A stretch of DNA of 64,000 nt from NCBI GenBank assembly GCA_965250265.1, contig CBDFNO010000012.1, positions 248,001-312,000 on the forward strand, written 5' to 3'. Below are positions 37,560-47,634 of this stretch, one piece after another. This DNA is from PRS1 sp965250265 (GTDB lineage Bacteria > Bacteroidota > Bacteroidia > Flavobacteriales > Flavobacteriaceae). A program made the translations under genes and the position numbers. The stretch's first letter is position 1, and each line of letters begins with the position of its first letter. The notes beneath the pieces were generated by a model, which was not told where the DNA came from, did no database searches, and worked only from the letters and a program-made list of their open reading frames with translations.

Positions 37560-38307
37560 ATATAATTTTTTTTATAACTCTAAGTTTGTGAGTATGAGAT
37601 TTTTTATCTGTATTATAAATCCCAGTTTGATCTAGTCGATCTATTCTTACTTTACCGTGCACATGAATTATATAGTTGTCTTTCATGATAATTCCTACAT
37701 GAACGATCTCGCCTTCGGCATTATCAAAAAATGCAAGATCACCAGGTTCACTCTCTTCAATAAAACTTAGAGCATCACCTTGAGTTGCTTGTTGCGATAC
37801 TTCTCTTAATAGTTTAAAACCATTAAGTTTATAAACCATTTGAGTAAATCCAGCACAATCAATTCCAAAAGGAGTTTTTCCACCATTTAAAGAGGGTGTG
37901 TTTAAATATATAAAAGCTGTATTTATAAGATTTTTTTTTTCATTTATTCCATTTGTGGAATGCCCGTCAAAGGAATGGTTCAAGAGAGTTAATCCATTTA
38001 AAGATGATCCTATTGAGATTGTATATAATTGTTCATTTTCATCTTTAATAAATTCTACTAAATCAGTAGAATATATTTTGTCAACTTTTTGAATCGAATT
38101 GTATTCGTCTTCAGAAATTTCTTGATATTGTTTATTATCTATCCAACCTTCACAATCATCAAATGTCAAGCGAATTTTACTCCATATTTTTCTTTGTTCT
38201 AAAACTTTAAAGGATTCTCCATATAGTATTTGCGAAAGGAGTTCGCTATTATCAGAAGTTTCATTTCTTAATGGGACAATACTTAAATCGCAGATTCCGT
38301 ATAACAT
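37558..38307 (-). CDS. NlpC/P60-family peptidase with SH3-like domain
   Basis: A 249-residue C40 peptidase, probably cleaving peptidoglycan stem peptides. A bacterial SH3-like domain occupies about 5-65 (VPLRNETSDNSELLSQILYG). The catalytic domain has C151 (GIDCAGFTQMVYKL), H203 (EIVHVGIIM) and H215 (IIHVHGKVRID), the expected Cys-His-His triad. PGDLAFFDN is the usual lead-in to the first His. No signal peptide is visible, which is unusual for a wall hydrolase, so it may act on imported or cytoplasmic peptides. It lies 12 bases downstream of the thiolase gene on the same strand. Confidence 0.87.
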   Translation of the reverse strand: MLYGICDLSIVPLRNETSDNSELLSQILYGESFKVLEQRKIWSKIRLTFDDCEGWIDNKQYQEISEDEYNSIQKVDKIYSTDLVEFIKDENEQLYTISIGSSLNGLTLLNHSFDGHSTNGINEKKNLINTAFIYLNTPSLNGGKTPFGIDCAGFTQMVYKLNGFKLLREVSQQATQGDALSFIEESEPGDLAFFDNAEGEIVHVGIIMKDNYIIHVHGKVRIDRLDQTGIYNTDKKSHTHKLRVIKKII

Positions 38308-38319
38308 TAATAATTGAGA

Positions 38320-39498
38320 TTAGTTACGTTCTAAAATTATAGCAGAAGCACCACCACCACCGTTACAAATGGCAGCTGCTCCAATTTTAGCATTGTTTTG
38401 CTCCAAAACATTTATTAATGTCACAATTATTCTTGCTCCAGAGCAACCTAAAGGATGTCCTAAAGATACTGCACCACCATTTACATTTACATTGTTGTCG
38501 TTTAAACCAAGAATTTTCATATTAGCCAAACCTACAACCGAAAAAGCTTCGTTAAATTCAAAAAAATCGACATCATTTATTGAGATGCTGGCTTTAGCCA
38601 AAGCTTTGGGAAGTGCTTTTGCTGGAGCAGTTGTAAACCATTTAGGTTCTTGTGCAGCATCAGCATAACTTTTAATTGTTGCTAACGATTTAAAACCTAA
38701 TTCATTAGCTTTATCTTTACTCATTAATACTAAAGCTGCAGCTCCGTCATTTATGGTCGAAGCATTAGCAGCAGTTACAGTGCCGTCTTTAGTAAAGGCA
38801 GCAAGCAATGCAGGAATTTTTTCTATTTTCACATTAGTGTATTCTTCATCTCTATTTACCAAAATAGGTTCTCCACGACGTTGAGGCACTTCTACAGTAA
38901 CTACTTCATTATCAAAATTTCCTGCATTCCAGGCAGCAGAAGAGCGGTTGTAAGATTGTATGGCAAAAGCGTCTTGGTCTTCTCTAGAAAAATCATACTC
39001 TGTGGCACACAGATCAGCACAAACTCCCATTGCATTTTTATCATAAGCATCAACCAACCCATCTTTTTGCATACCATCAATAAAAGTAGCAGAACCAAAT
39101 TTTGTAGCAGAACGGGCGTGATAATAATGTGGAATCAAGCTCATATTTTCCATACCACCTGCCACAATAATATCTGCGTCACCTAAAGCTATAGATTGAG
39201 CTGCTTGCATTACAGATTTCATTCCAGAAGCACATACTTTATTTATTGTAGTACAAGGAACCGAATCTGGTATTCCTGCATAAATTGCTGCCTGTCTAGC
39301 AGGAGCTTGACCAGTTCCAGCCTGAACAACATTTCCCATTAAAACCTCTTCAACCATTTCTGGTTTTAAATTTATTTCATCTAAAGCACCTTTTATGGCA
39401 ACAGCACCTAGCCTTGGTGCTGGTATAGTTGATAATGAGCCTAGAAAACTACCAATTGGTGTTCTTACAGCAGAAACGATTACGACCTCTTTATTCAT
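38320..39498 (-). CDS. Acetyl-CoA C-acyltransferase (thiolase)
   Basis: A 392-residue thiolase that condenses or cleaves acyl-CoA units in fatty-acid or ketone-body metabolism. The active-site residues are in place: C89 (TINKVCASGMKSVM), H348 (GGAVSLGHPLGCSGAR) and C378 (AAICNGGGGAS). The length is typical of the degradative and biosynthetic acetyl-CoA acetyltransferases. There is no beta-oxidation partner next to it, so the sequence does not separate the two roles. It probably shares a transcript with the NlpC/P60 gene 12 bases downstream. Confidence 0.92.
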   Translation of the reverse strand: MNKEVVIVSAVRTPIGSFLGSLSTIPAPRLGAVAIKGALDEINLKPEMVEEVLMGNVVQAGTGQAPARQAAIYAGIPDSVPCTTINKVCASGMKSVMQAAQSIALGDADIIVAGGMENMSLIPHYYHARSATKFGSATFIDGMQKDGLVDAYDKNAMGVCADLCATEYDFSREDQDAFAIQSYNRSSAAWNAGNFDNEVVTVEVPQRRGEPILVNRDEEYTNVKIEKIPALLAAFTKDGTVTAANASTINDGAAALVLMSKDKANELGFKSLATIKSYADAAQEPKWFTTAPAKALPKALAKASISINDVDFFEFNEAFSVVGLANMKILGLNDNNVNVNGGAVSLGHPLGCSGARIIVTLINVLEQNNAKIGAAAICNGGGGASAIILERN

Positions 39499-39602
39499 AT
39501 ATTGAAAGATAAAAATTGTGATGAGGCAAAATTAATTAAAAATTAGAAGAATATTGAATGATTATAGTAATATCGTTGACATGGTCACTTCTTTTTTTTT
39601 AT

Positions 39603-39610
39603 TACTTTTG
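39603..39610 (+). promoter_or_regulatory. -7 promoter box for the 7TM-HD gene
   Basis: TACTTTTG matches TANNTTTG and lies 22 bases before the ATG at 39632. A TTG is present upstream, but at about 24-base spacing instead of 19. Confidence 0.4.
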
Positions 39611-39631
39611 AAACAATCATTAAGATAATAA

Positions 39632-41683
39632 ATGAAAGACTTCATCAATAAATTATATAAGAACCATTCCTTAATTTATAAGGTATTATTATTCATAGCT
39701 ACAACTTTTCTAATTGTGTATTTATTTCCTAAAAGCGGAAAATTTAAATACGGTTTTGAAAAAGGAAAACCATGGCAATCAGAGAATTTGTATGCCCCTT
39801 TTGATTTTGCGATTAAGAAAACGAATGAAGAGCTACAAATAGAACAAAAGGCTATAAGCGATAATGCTTCTTTATATTTTGATTTAGATACCATAGTACT
39901 AAATACAATCAGATTAGATTATAGAAAGCAATTTAATGACGTGATATTCCCTGATACGTTAACAGATATGGATCTTGAAAATATTTATGATAAGGGTTTA
40001 CAAATATTAAACAATTTATATGTTGCAGGTATTTTGGATAAAGAATATAATTATGCAGGAGATAAGCAAATTATAGTTTTAGAAGATAGAAAGCAGACAA
40101 AGGTTACCAATTATTCAAGTTTTGTTTCTCATAATGGTATTAGATCATTTCTTGAAAAGGAAATTGAAGCCCTTAATTTATCCAGCTATAAGCAACAATA
40201 CTTATCCTTGTTTTTTGAAATTGTAAAACCTAACATATCATTAAACCAAAGCATTACAGATAATTCGTTACAAGAGGAGTTGGACAAAATTTCTTCAGTT
40301 AGGGGAAGAATCGATCGAGGAACTTTAATAATTTCAAAAGGAACAGTTGTAAGAGGTGACAATCTGAAAATCCTTAAATCTTTAGAATCTGAATACGAGT
40401 CTCAAGTCTGGAGCGAATCTAATTATAATTGGATAATTTCTGCTTATACGCTTTTAGTTGCATTAGCATTATTGATGCTATTATTATTCTTAAGAAAATA
40501 TAGGGATGAAGTGTTTAAAAACAATACAAAGGTCACGTTTATATTTTTTAATATTCTCTTAATGGTATTCTTAACGACACTAGTTGTTAATTATAATTCT
40601 TCATACATATATATAGTACCAATCTGTATTTTACCTCTAGTTTTAAAAGCTTTCTTTGATGCTCGTTTAGGATTATTCACTCACGTTATAACCGTATTGT
40701 TATTAGGATTTGTAGTATCTAACAATTACGAATATATGTTCTTACAAATAATAGCAGGTATAGTTACCATTTTAACAGTTTCTGAACTTTATAAAAGAGC
40801 CAATTTATTTATTTCTGTTGGACAAATAACACTGATTTACATTGTTGCATATTTTGCTTTTTTTGTAATCCATGAAGGCAGTATAGATAATATGGAATGG
40901 GAAACCTTTGTTCTATTTATTCTTTGTGGTTTGGCAACTTTGTTTGTGCAACCACTAATTTATGCTTACGAAAAAATATTTGGATTAGTATCGGATGTTT
41001 CTTTATTGGAGCTTACTGACACCAATACAAAACTTTTAAAAGAATTATCTAATAAAGCCCCAGGAACATTTCATCATTCACTAAATGTTGCAAATCTGGC
41101 GGAAGCATCAGCAAATGAGATTGGAGCAAATTCAATGTTAGTGAGAGTAGGAGCATTATATCATGACATCGGAAAAATGAAAAATCCTACTTATTTTACC
41201 GAAAATCAGTCCACAATAATTAATCCACATGACGAGCTATCATCTAAGGAAAGTGCTACAACTATTATTAACCATGTTATAGATGGAATAGAAATGGCAA
41301 AAAAATATAACTTACCTGACCGTGTAGTGGATTTTATTAGAACACATCATGGTACAAGTTTGGTGTATTATTTTTATAATCAAGAAAAAAACCTTGAAAG
41401 TGGTGCTAAGGATGAAGATTTTAAATATCCCGGACCAAAACCGTTTAGCAAAGAAACAGCTATATTGATGATGTGCGACAGTGTAGAGGCTGCTTCAAAA
41501 AGCTTAAAAGAGCCGACATCTACAAAAATTGATGCTTTTGTAGAAAATATAATAAACAAACAAATAGAGAGTGATCAATTTTTGAACGCTAATATTACGT
41601 TTAAGGAAATACAATCGATAAAGAAGGTTTTAAAACATAAGTTGGCCAATATCTATCACTTACGTATTGAATATCCTGAATAG
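39632..41683 (+). CDS. 7TM-HD membrane phosphohydrolase (PgpH-type, HDIG)
   Basis: A 683-residue membrane protein matching the 7TMR-HD layout. It has one N-terminal TM (about 17-35), a large extracytoplasmic domain (about 45-265), a bundle of TM helices (about 270-455), and a cytoplasmic HD domain. The HD domain reads GTFHHSLNVANLAEASA, then LYHDIGKM (H511, D512), and later RTHHGTS and CDSVEAAS. Family members such as PgpH hydrolyse c-di-AMP, which is the likely activity here; no assay-level claim is possible. Divergent from the thiolase gene, it is followed by the tRNA cluster. Confidence 0.9.
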   Translation: MKDFINKLYKNHSLIYKVLLFIATTFLIVYLFPKSGKFKYGFEKGKPWQSENLYAPFDFAIKKTNEELQIEQKAISDNASLYFDLDTIVLNTIRLDYRKQFNDVIFPDTLTDMDLENIYDKGLQILNNLYVAGILDKEYNYAGDKQIIVLEDRKQTKVTNYSSFVSHNGIRSFLEKEIEALNLSSYKQQYLSLFFEIVKPNISLNQSITDNSLQEELDKISSVRGRIDRGTLIISKGTVVRGDNLKILKSLESEYESQVWSESNYNWIISAYTLLVALALLMLLLFLRKYRDEVFKNNTKVTFIFFNILLMVFLTTLVVNYNSSYIYIVPICILPLVLKAFFDARLGLFTHVITVLLLGFVVSNNYEYMFLQIIAGIVTILTVSELYKRANLFISVGQITLIYIVAYFAFFVIHEGSIDNMEWETFVLFILCGLATLFVQPLIYAYEKIFGLVSDVSLLELTDTNTKLLKELSNKAPGTFHHSLNVANLAEASANEIGANSMLVRVGALYHDIGKMKNPTYFTENQSTIINPHDELSSKESATTIINHVIDGIEMAKKYNLPDRVVDFIRTHHGTSLVYYFYNQEKNLESGAKDEDFKYPGPKPFSKETAILMMCDSVEAASKSLKEPTSTKIDAFVENIINKQIESDQFLNANITFKEIQSIKKVLKHKLANIYHLRIEYPE

Positions 41684-41788
41684 AAGAATTCCTTTAAAAA
41701 AGTAAAAAAATAGTTTGCGTTCTTTAAGATGAAAAGTTACATTTGCATCCGCTTTGAAATATTAATACGACGTTCATAAATTATAATA

Positions 41789-41876
41789 GGAGAGGTGCCT
41801 GAGTGGCCGAAAGGACTTGTTTGCTAAACAAGCGTACCCTAACCGGGTACCCGGGGTTCGAATCCCCGTCTCTCCG
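41789..41876 (+). tRNA. tRNA-Ser (anticodon GCT)
   Basis: An 88-base class II tRNA. The acceptor arms GGAGAG and CTCTCC pair, and the anticodon arm CTTGT-TTGCTAA-ACAAG carries GCT at 41823-41825. A long variable arm (GTACCC...GGGTAC) follows, and the T-loop is TTCGAAT. CCA is not encoded. Confidence 0.96.
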
Positions 41877-41896
41877 CATTATTTTGATAACCTATT

Positions 41897-41971
41897 CGGG
41901 GTGTAGCGTAGCCCGGTTATCGCGCCGCGTTTGGGACGCGGAGGTCGCAGGTTCGAATCCTGCCACCCCGA
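41897..41971 (+). tRNA. tRNA-Pro (anticodon TGG)
   Basis: A 75-base cloverleaf with acceptor arms CGGGGTG and CACCCCG. The anticodon stem is CCGCG/CGCGG around TTTGGGA, with TGG at 41932-41934, and the T-loop is TTCGAAT. It lies 20 bases after tRNA-Ser. Confidence 0.96.
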
Positions 41972-42124
41972 CAAAATAAAGCAAGAAGATTTTGTAGAAA
42001 ATTTATTTTCTTAAAAAATTGTTTTAACTTTTTGTAAAAAGCATAGCTTTTTGCACCAATACTTTGAAGGATCATCGAGCGTAGCGAGGTAATCCTAATT
42101 TCAGGATTTATTAAATCCTTGAAT

Positions 42125-42198
<74 letters not shown>

Positions 42199-42225
42199 CA
42201 AATAAATTAATAAATATTGAAAACG

Positions 42226-42258
42226 AAGCAAGCACAAAAAATGGCTTGCTTTTGTTTT
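42226..42258 (+). terminator. Terminator of the tRNA cluster
   Basis: AAGCAAGC pairs with GCTTGCTT (8 bp, ten-base loop) and is followed by TTGTTTTTT. It is 28 bases after tRNA-Arg. Beyond the HTH remnant at 42371-42535, the gap 42199-42688 shows no other gene or clear signal. Confidence 0.8.
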
Positions 42259-42370
42259 TTAGTACATTGCGTTTTTTTGTTTATCAAAATAAATTTAAAT
42301 TTATTTCGAAGTTGGCAATTAAATACTTATTTTAGTAAAACTATTTTAGTACTTCTCCCAAGTATTCTAA

Positions 42371-42535
42371 TTAGCTTTTTTGAGAACCAATCAATTCAAC
42401 TTCTGGAAAGAGTTTGGATAAATTTATCTTTGGATAGAATTTTTCAATTTTTTCCGATTTTAACTTTGTTATTGTATTCTCATCAATACCAGTAGACGAA
42501 TCTATGTCTTGAATTTTTAGATTTTCAGACTTCAT
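42371..42535 (-). pseudogene. Probable remnant of an HTH (XRE-like) regulator
   Basis: A 54-codon minus-strand frame whose residues 7-35 (IQDIDSSTGIDENTITKLK and following) look like the second half of an XRE-type helix-turn-helix (pattern I-x-DI-x-x-x-TGI-x-x-x-TI-x-x-LK). It is too short for a normal regulator. An in-frame stop directly precedes the ATG, and weakly coding-like sequence (LEYLGEVLK) continues in frame beyond the stop. It is best read as a decayed or truncated gene at the edge of the island. It could also be a genuine small protein. Confidence 0.4.
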
Positions 42536-42688
42536 TCAGATAGCAATTTTTTGAACAGTTATGGTATACTTTACTATGATGCTTTATACAAGTATTTAAA
42601 GCCAATAGTAAAAGTATAGACATTAAAATTAATAACTATAACAGGCAATGGTATGCAATATTACTAAGCCATAAAATGCCAACTCAAA

Positions 42689-44116
42689 ATGGATACATTA
42701 ATTAACAGTAAAATCAAATCAATTATTGGATTTTGTACGGTCTCAATTTTTGTGATTATTCAAGCTTGTAATAGCACAACAAATGAAAATAAATCTAGTC
42801 AAGAAGTGGTACCCGAAGCTGTTTTAAATTCAGACTGTCCAAAGCCTCTATCCTGGCTTACCAAAGATCCAATTCCAGAGCCTAATTATTTAACTTTTCC
42901 TTGTGGATATACCGTAGACGATAAAGGTGCGGTTACCAATAGGGCATTCCATGAAATATCATGGCAGTATTTCCTTTGGTTAACAGAGGAAATAGAAGTG
43001 AATAATCAAAAAATGCTTCGATTTGAATCGATGTTTAATGATGCATCTATTAGTTTAGAAGCAAATGATCCTAATGGGCGTAGCCACATTTTAGGAGGAA
43101 TCCAGCAAGCAGGTTCTAATAGCGTTTTAGTTGATGAAAATGGACGAGCAGTGTATACATCAATGATGATTGATGATATATATTACAAATTTGTTCGTGA
43201 TAACCAGTTATACAACCCAGAAGTTTTAAAAGCTTTCGATCCGGAAACTAATTTTGCTAATGGTTCAATGTCTATGAAAGCTGCTTGGAAAATTATTCCG
43301 GAAGGACAATCGGCACCCAAAGGAGCATACACCAGAAAATCCACTTTATATAAGGTTGTGAAAATTGACGGAAACCTAACAACTTCCGATAATTACAAAG
43401 ACAAAGCAAAAAGAGAGACCATAGAAGAAACCGTTGTTTTGGTTGGGTTCCATATTGCTGTTGTTGTTGATAAACACCCAGAATTTATTTGGGCAACATT
43501 TGAGTATAACGATAATGCTCCAAGCTATATATTAAAGAATGAAACTATTGGAACTGGTGTTCCAAGTGATGAAAATAAAACCTTCTATGCAAAGGGAACT
43601 GAACTAGGGAATTGTAACGTAAGCAATCTAAAGGCTCTCGAGGTTGATCCAGTTACTCAAATTATTACAGGGGCCTATGGTGTTGATGCCACAACTCAAG
43701 TTTACAGAAGATACGAGTATGGCGCTGGTAGTTCAACAAATCAAGACAATATCGAGGAGTTAAACGATCAGGTTCATAACGCACTTGATCCAAATTCAAT
43801 GTGGCAAAACTATGGAGAAGTTGGTGCAGTTTGGTTTAATTTAGATAATGGGCATTTAGTTCCTAATTGGTCTCTTACTGTTGATCCTAAACTTCAAACT
43901 GGATCGTTAACACTTTCTAATTCAGTAATTGAAACTTTTACTCAAGATCTAAATCAGCAGCCCAGTTGTTTCTCTTGTCATAATACTATGAAACAATCGA
44001 TTGACGGTGCTATAATTGACGGCAAAAATGTACTTACAAGTCATATTCTTCTTAAGAATTACATCAACGCGATTATACTAGGGGAAACAGTTATCACTGT
44101 TGATAGAACAGAATAA
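42689..44116 (+). CDS. Lipoprotein with a single c-type heme motif, partner of the GoxA-like oxidase
   Basis: A 475-residue exported protein. The N-terminus has a hydrophobic stretch ending IIQAC, a probable lipobox with C27, so it is likely anchored to a membrane facing the periplasm or outside. Near the C-terminus one heme-attachment motif is present, C427-F-S-C430-H431. Most of the protein is not a recognised fold, but it resembles cytochrome-c-like proteins encoded beside quinone-cofactor oxidases. It lies 32 bases before the LodA/GoxA-like gene, so it is probably cotranscribed. It could take electrons from, or help mature, the oxidase; this is an inference from position. Confidence 0.7.
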   Translation: MDTLINSKIKSIIGFCTVSIFVIIQACNSTTNENKSSQEVVPEAVLNSDCPKPLSWLTKDPIPEPNYLTFPCGYTVDDKGAVTNRAFHEISWQYFLWLTEEIEVNNQKMLRFESMFNDASISLEANDPNGRSHILGGIQQAGSNSVLVDENGRAVYTSMMIDDIYYKFVRDNQLYNPEVLKAFDPETNFANGSMSMKAAWKIIPEGQSAPKGAYTRKSTLYKVVKIDGNLTTSDNYKDKAKRETIEETVVLVGFHIAVVVDKHPEFIWATFEYNDNAPSYILKNETIGTGVPSDENKTFYAKGTELGNCNVSNLKALEVDPVTQIITGAYGVDATTQVYRRYEYGAGSSTNQDNIEELNDQVHNALDPNSMWQNYGEVGAVWFNLDNGHLVPNWSLTVDPKLQTGSLTLSNSVIETFTQDLNQQPSCFSCHNTMKQSIDGAIIDGKNVLTSHILLKNYINAIILGETVITVDRTE

Positions 44117-44148
44117 AAGAAATTAATTAAAACAAAAAAATTATAAAA

Positions 44149-46452
44149 ATGGCAGTAAATAAAATATTTAGAATCCACCCAGCAATTGGTATTGCCAGAG
44201 TTGGAAATAGCGAAGAATTCTATCTGGGTCCTGAAACAATGGCAGGCATGGAAGGTGAATCAGATACTGATCCTATGGGAGGGTTACCAATTATACCAGG
44301 GAAAGAAACTCAGACCATTACAAGTGATTATATACGAGACGCTGATGGTCAACTAAAAAGACAAGCGGCTCGATTTAAAATTTACAATTACAGTGATAGC
44401 GATATCTCAAAATATCCAACTAGTGCTGGAACTGAAATTAAAGTTGGAAGCGTAATTGACATGGGAGCCGGAGTATCTAAAACTGTTACTTCAATTATTT
44501 GGCAAGTTCACCTGGCAAACAAAAAGGCAAATAGCTGGATAGAACCTAAACAAGGGTTCAACGCTTACAATAACAAAGGGCAAACACCAGACATTAGAAA
44601 CGAAGATTTTCCAGGCTCTGCAAAAATGAAGAAGGGCAGTATAAAAAATACCTGCACAAACTCACAAGAGATTTTAGGCGAATCTCTACGCCGCGAAAAG
44701 CTTGTTATTGACGCAGGGCCACATGTTGTTCAAAAGGGAGGACTAGAATCTGTAGCTTTTACTGCGGCCGATAAAAACCAATACATTGCATCTGGAGTTG
44801 CTGAGCCTGTAATTACTGAAGTAGAATATCCGACTCAATTCCCTGATTATTCTGGCACTTCCGCGCCTGATACTGAAAGAATAGAATCTTTGGGTGAAAT
44901 GCACACTGATGAAGACGGACGATTAATTGTTCTCGGTGGATATGGTAAAGCTTCTGGTTTTAAAGGTGCAGGGGTTTATGATAACGCTGTTCCATTAAAG
45001 AATCCAGTTAATAATGATGGTTGGTTTGATGACACTGCAGATGGACCTGTTACGGCCGTAATTATTCTTGATGATGGCGCAGAAACTTTGGAAGTTCAAG
45101 GTAGTTCATGGGTTGTTACTTCTGATCCATCTTACGCTCCACAAGTTCCAAACGTAGTTTCACTTTGGGAAGATCAATATAACACTTGGGTTGAGAACTT
45201 TGGCTTGGAGCCTTCAATGTACGATCCTAAAAATACGACACCAATTACTGAAAAAGGTAATCCATTTTATCTGGGGTTAGGATACAATCCATCTTATCAG
45301 CCTGATTATTACAATCAAATTAGACCAATTCTGAATGCAGCGCATCTGCAAATGTGGGCTACAAACTTGGTATCAGCCGGACAAGGAAAACATAATACTG
45401 TTGCGCAGCAAGGAATGATCCCAGAATGGACAGAAATCATGAATTTCCTTCGAAATCCTAATATATCAAACAACGAAAACGCGCAAAACGGAAAAAGAAT
45501 GCCACTTTCATTGGGGGATTCAGTTCCAGATAATCCAAATGATCTCAGCAACCCAAATAGTCAGGTTCAAGATTTCTTAGCTTTTTCAAGAACACAATAT
45601 TTCTTGATGTACCAGTGGTTAATTACGAAAAACGCGAAGGAAGGATCAATCTTGGGAGCTGGTGAAAAATTAGATAGAAATATTCTTGCAAACTGTCTAG
45701 GAGGAAGGTTCAGCCCTGGGATAGAAATGACATTCATCATTAGAGACGTTGATTTATATAAAAATTGGAAAAAAGGAGATAGCTATACCGCAGCTGGGCC
45801 GTTTAGAATAAACATGGCTCCAATGGATTACAGTAATTTGCAGACTCCTGCATTGGAGGTCGGATATACACCTACGAACCCAACTGCTGTTGAGCCTGGT
45901 GATATTTGTAAATTCATGTCGATTCCATGGCACACAGATTACAATTCATGTGCAACACATACAACTGGAAATGATCAAAGCAATATGACTTATTGGTCAT
46001 GGCCTGCTCAACGTCCTGTTGCGGTCTATACCTATGACGATGTTGTATGCGAAGAAAAATTAGAGTTGCAGAGATACTCAGTTAGGGGTGGTGGAACTAA
46101 TGCTTATTGGACTCCTGATGGGATCAAACCATTTGATACAGCCGAGGCTTCTTCTAGGATTGGCCGATATCAGCAATACATCGATTTTGTAGAAAATTGG
46201 CACAAAGTAGGTGTTGTAATGCAGGGGACAAACATTGTTCAAACTGAAGCAGAAAAAACAATTGTATCACCTGACAGCATTAAGGATTACTTCCTTGAAG
46301 TTGAAAGTAAATTCGAGGTAGAAAAAGAGGGTAAAATCTATCCTGTTGATGACAGTAATGCTGTTGTACCTGGACCAATTCCTGAAAATCATGCCGTAGC
46401 CCCACCGACAGCAGCTTGTCCGCACATGGCTAAAGCAATGAGTAAAGAATAA
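44149..46452 (+). CDS. LodA/GoxA-family CTQ-dependent amino-acid oxidase
   Basis: A 767-residue protein opening with the family hallmark KIFRIHPAIGIARVGNSEEF. LodA (lysine epsilon-oxidase) and GoxA (glycine oxidase) use a cysteine tryptophylquinone cofactor built from one Cys and one Trp of the protein, and release H2O2. The likely pair here is C516 in ANCLGGRFSPGIEM and W594 in SIPWHTDYNSC; the YWSWPAQRP motif follows. The assignment of these two residues is mine, by motif memory, and needs an alignment. No classical signal peptide is present, which is also usual in this family. A LodB-type flavoprotein needed for cofactor formation follows after 8 bases. The substrate (Lys, Gly or other) cannot be predicted. 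Confidence 0.88.
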   Translation: MAVNKIFRIHPAIGIARVGNSEEFYLGPETMAGMEGESDTDPMGGLPIIPGKETQTITSDYIRDADGQLKRQAARFKIYNYSDSDISKYPTSAGTEIKVGSVIDMGAGVSKTVTSIIWQVHLANKKANSWIEPKQGFNAYNNKGQTPDIRNEDFPGSAKMKKGSIKNTCTNSQEILGESLRREKLVIDAGPHVVQKGGLESVAFTAADKNQYIASGVAEPVITEVEYPTQFPDYSGTSAPDTERIESLGEMHTDEDGRLIVLGGYGKASGFKGAGVYDNAVPLKNPVNNDGWFDDTADGPVTAVIILDDGAETLEVQGSSWVVTSDPSYAPQVPNVVSLWEDQYNTWVENFGLEPSMYDPKNTTPITEKGNPFYLGLGYNPSYQPDYYNQIRPILNAAHLQMWATNLVSAGQGKHNTVAQQGMIPEWTEIMNFLRNPNISNNENAQNGKRMPLSLGDSVPDNPNDLSNPNSQVQDFLAFSRTQYFLMYQWLITKNAKEGSILGAGEKLDRNILANCLGGRFSPGIEMTFIIRDVDLYKNWKKGDSYTAAGPFRINMAPMDYSNLQTPALEVGYTPTNPTAVEPGDICKFMSIPWHTDYNSCATHTTGNDQSNMTYWSWPAQRPVAVYTYDDVVCEEKLELQRYSVRGGGTNAYWTPDGIKPFDTAEASSRIGRYQQYIDFVENWHKVGVVMQGTNIVQTEAEKTIVSPDSIKDYFLEVESKFEVEKEGKIYPVDDSNAVVPGPIPENHAVAPPTAACPHMAKAMSKE

Positions 46453-46460
46453 TTTCTAGT

Positions 46461-47576
46461 ATGAAATCTTATACTGTGGTCATAATTGGTGGCGGTCCGG
46501 CCGGAAGTTCTTGTGCTATAGCCCTTTCAAGATTGGGGTTAAAAGATATCCTTATAATAGAATCGGGAGATTATTCAATTTTTAGAATTGGTGAGAGTAT
46601 TCCCCCTGATTCAAACCGTATATTCAAGCAATTGGGAATTTATGAAGCTTTTACTGCGGAAGGTCACGAACCCTGTTATGGAAATTGCTCTTATTGGGGA
46701 GATAGCAGAAGAGGCTATAATGATACTATTTTGAGCCCTTATGGTCATGGATGGCATTTGGATAGAAACAGATTTAATTTTTTTCTTTCTAAACAAGCCC
46801 AAAAAAAAGGAGTAAAAGTGTTGCGCAATTATTCATTTCAATATTCGGAGACGTTGGATAATGGTGGATTTAAATTGATGTGTACGAATGAAAATCAGAC
46901 GGCTGTTTCTTTAAATTCCGATTTTGTTGTTGATGCCACAGGTAGTCGCAGTTTATTTGCATTGCAACAAGGTAGCTTTAAATTAGAAACAGAATCAATA
47001 ATTTGCCTTGCATTACGGTTTTCAACAGCAGATAAAAGGGCACATATTTCTAAATTAACTCATATAGAAACTGCTGAATATGGGTGGTGGTATGCTGCCA
47101 GAATATCTGATGATACTTTATTGGTAGGGCTGTATACAGATAAACACACATTAAAACAAAAGGAAATTCAAAAGATAGACATATGGCTGAATCTGTTAAA
47201 AGAAACTCCTAACACAAGTAAATTGATTGCACATACAAAAATAATAGACGACAAATTGAAAGGATTTCTGGCGCCATCTTTTTGCCTTGATAAAATTTCG
47301 GGAGATAATTGGTTAGCAATTGGAGATGCAGCATCGGCATACGATCCTATTACTTCCAGAGGTATAGTAAAATCAATGACAAATGCTTTATATAGTGCTG
47401 AGGCTATTAACAACCATTTTAATGGTGTAGAAGGAGCTATAACAGAATTTGAGGAAGATGTAAAAACCGACTATAACTATTATTTGGAGATACGCCATCA
47501 TTATTATAGTCAGGAAATGCGTTGGCCTAATTCATCGTTCTGGAATAAATACCAGGAAATGCCGGTAATTCAATGA
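46461..47576 (+). CDS. LodB/GoxB-like FAD-dependent oxidoreductase (CTQ maturation)
   Basis: A 371-residue flavoprotein of the tryptophan-halogenase/geranylgeranyl-reductase-like group. The N-terminal dinucleotide-binding motif is VVIIGGGPAGSSCAIALSRL (GGGPAG at 10-15), and the second FAD motif is WLAIGDAASAYDPITSRG. LodB-type proteins are required to generate the quinone cofactor in their partner oxidase. The 8-base spacing from the GoxA-like gene strongly supports that role here. It is rather short compared with halogenases and lacks an evident halogenase WxWxIP motif. It ends 58 bases before the lysozyme gene. Confidence 0.85.
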   Translation: MKSYTVVIIGGGPAGSSCAIALSRLGLKDILIIESGDYSIFRIGESIPPDSNRIFKQLGIYEAFTAEGHEPCYGNCSYWGDSRRGYNDTILSPYGHGWHLDRNRFNFFLSKQAQKKGVKVLRNYSFQYSETLDNGGFKLMCTNENQTAVSLNSDFVVDATGSRSLFALQQGSFKLETESIICLALRFSTADKRAHISKLTHIETAEYGWWYAARISDDTLLVGLYTDKHTLKQKEIQKIDIWLNLLKETPNTSKLIAHTKIIDDKLKGFLAPSFCLDKISGDNWLAIGDAASAYDPITSRGIVKSMTNALYSAEAINNHFNGVEGAITEFEEDVKTDYNYYLEIRHHYYSQEMRWPNSSFWNKYQEMPVIQ

Positions 47577-47634
47577 GGTTTCAGATGATGTAATTATTAT
47601 TTAAAGTTTTTTATTAATCGTAAAATAGCATATT

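Noticed and set aside
42217..42495. 92-residue plus-strand open frame after the tRNA genes
   Set aside because: It overlaps the tRNA terminator hairpin, is rich in random hydrophobic and aromatic residues, and the opposite strand has a more protein-like frame.
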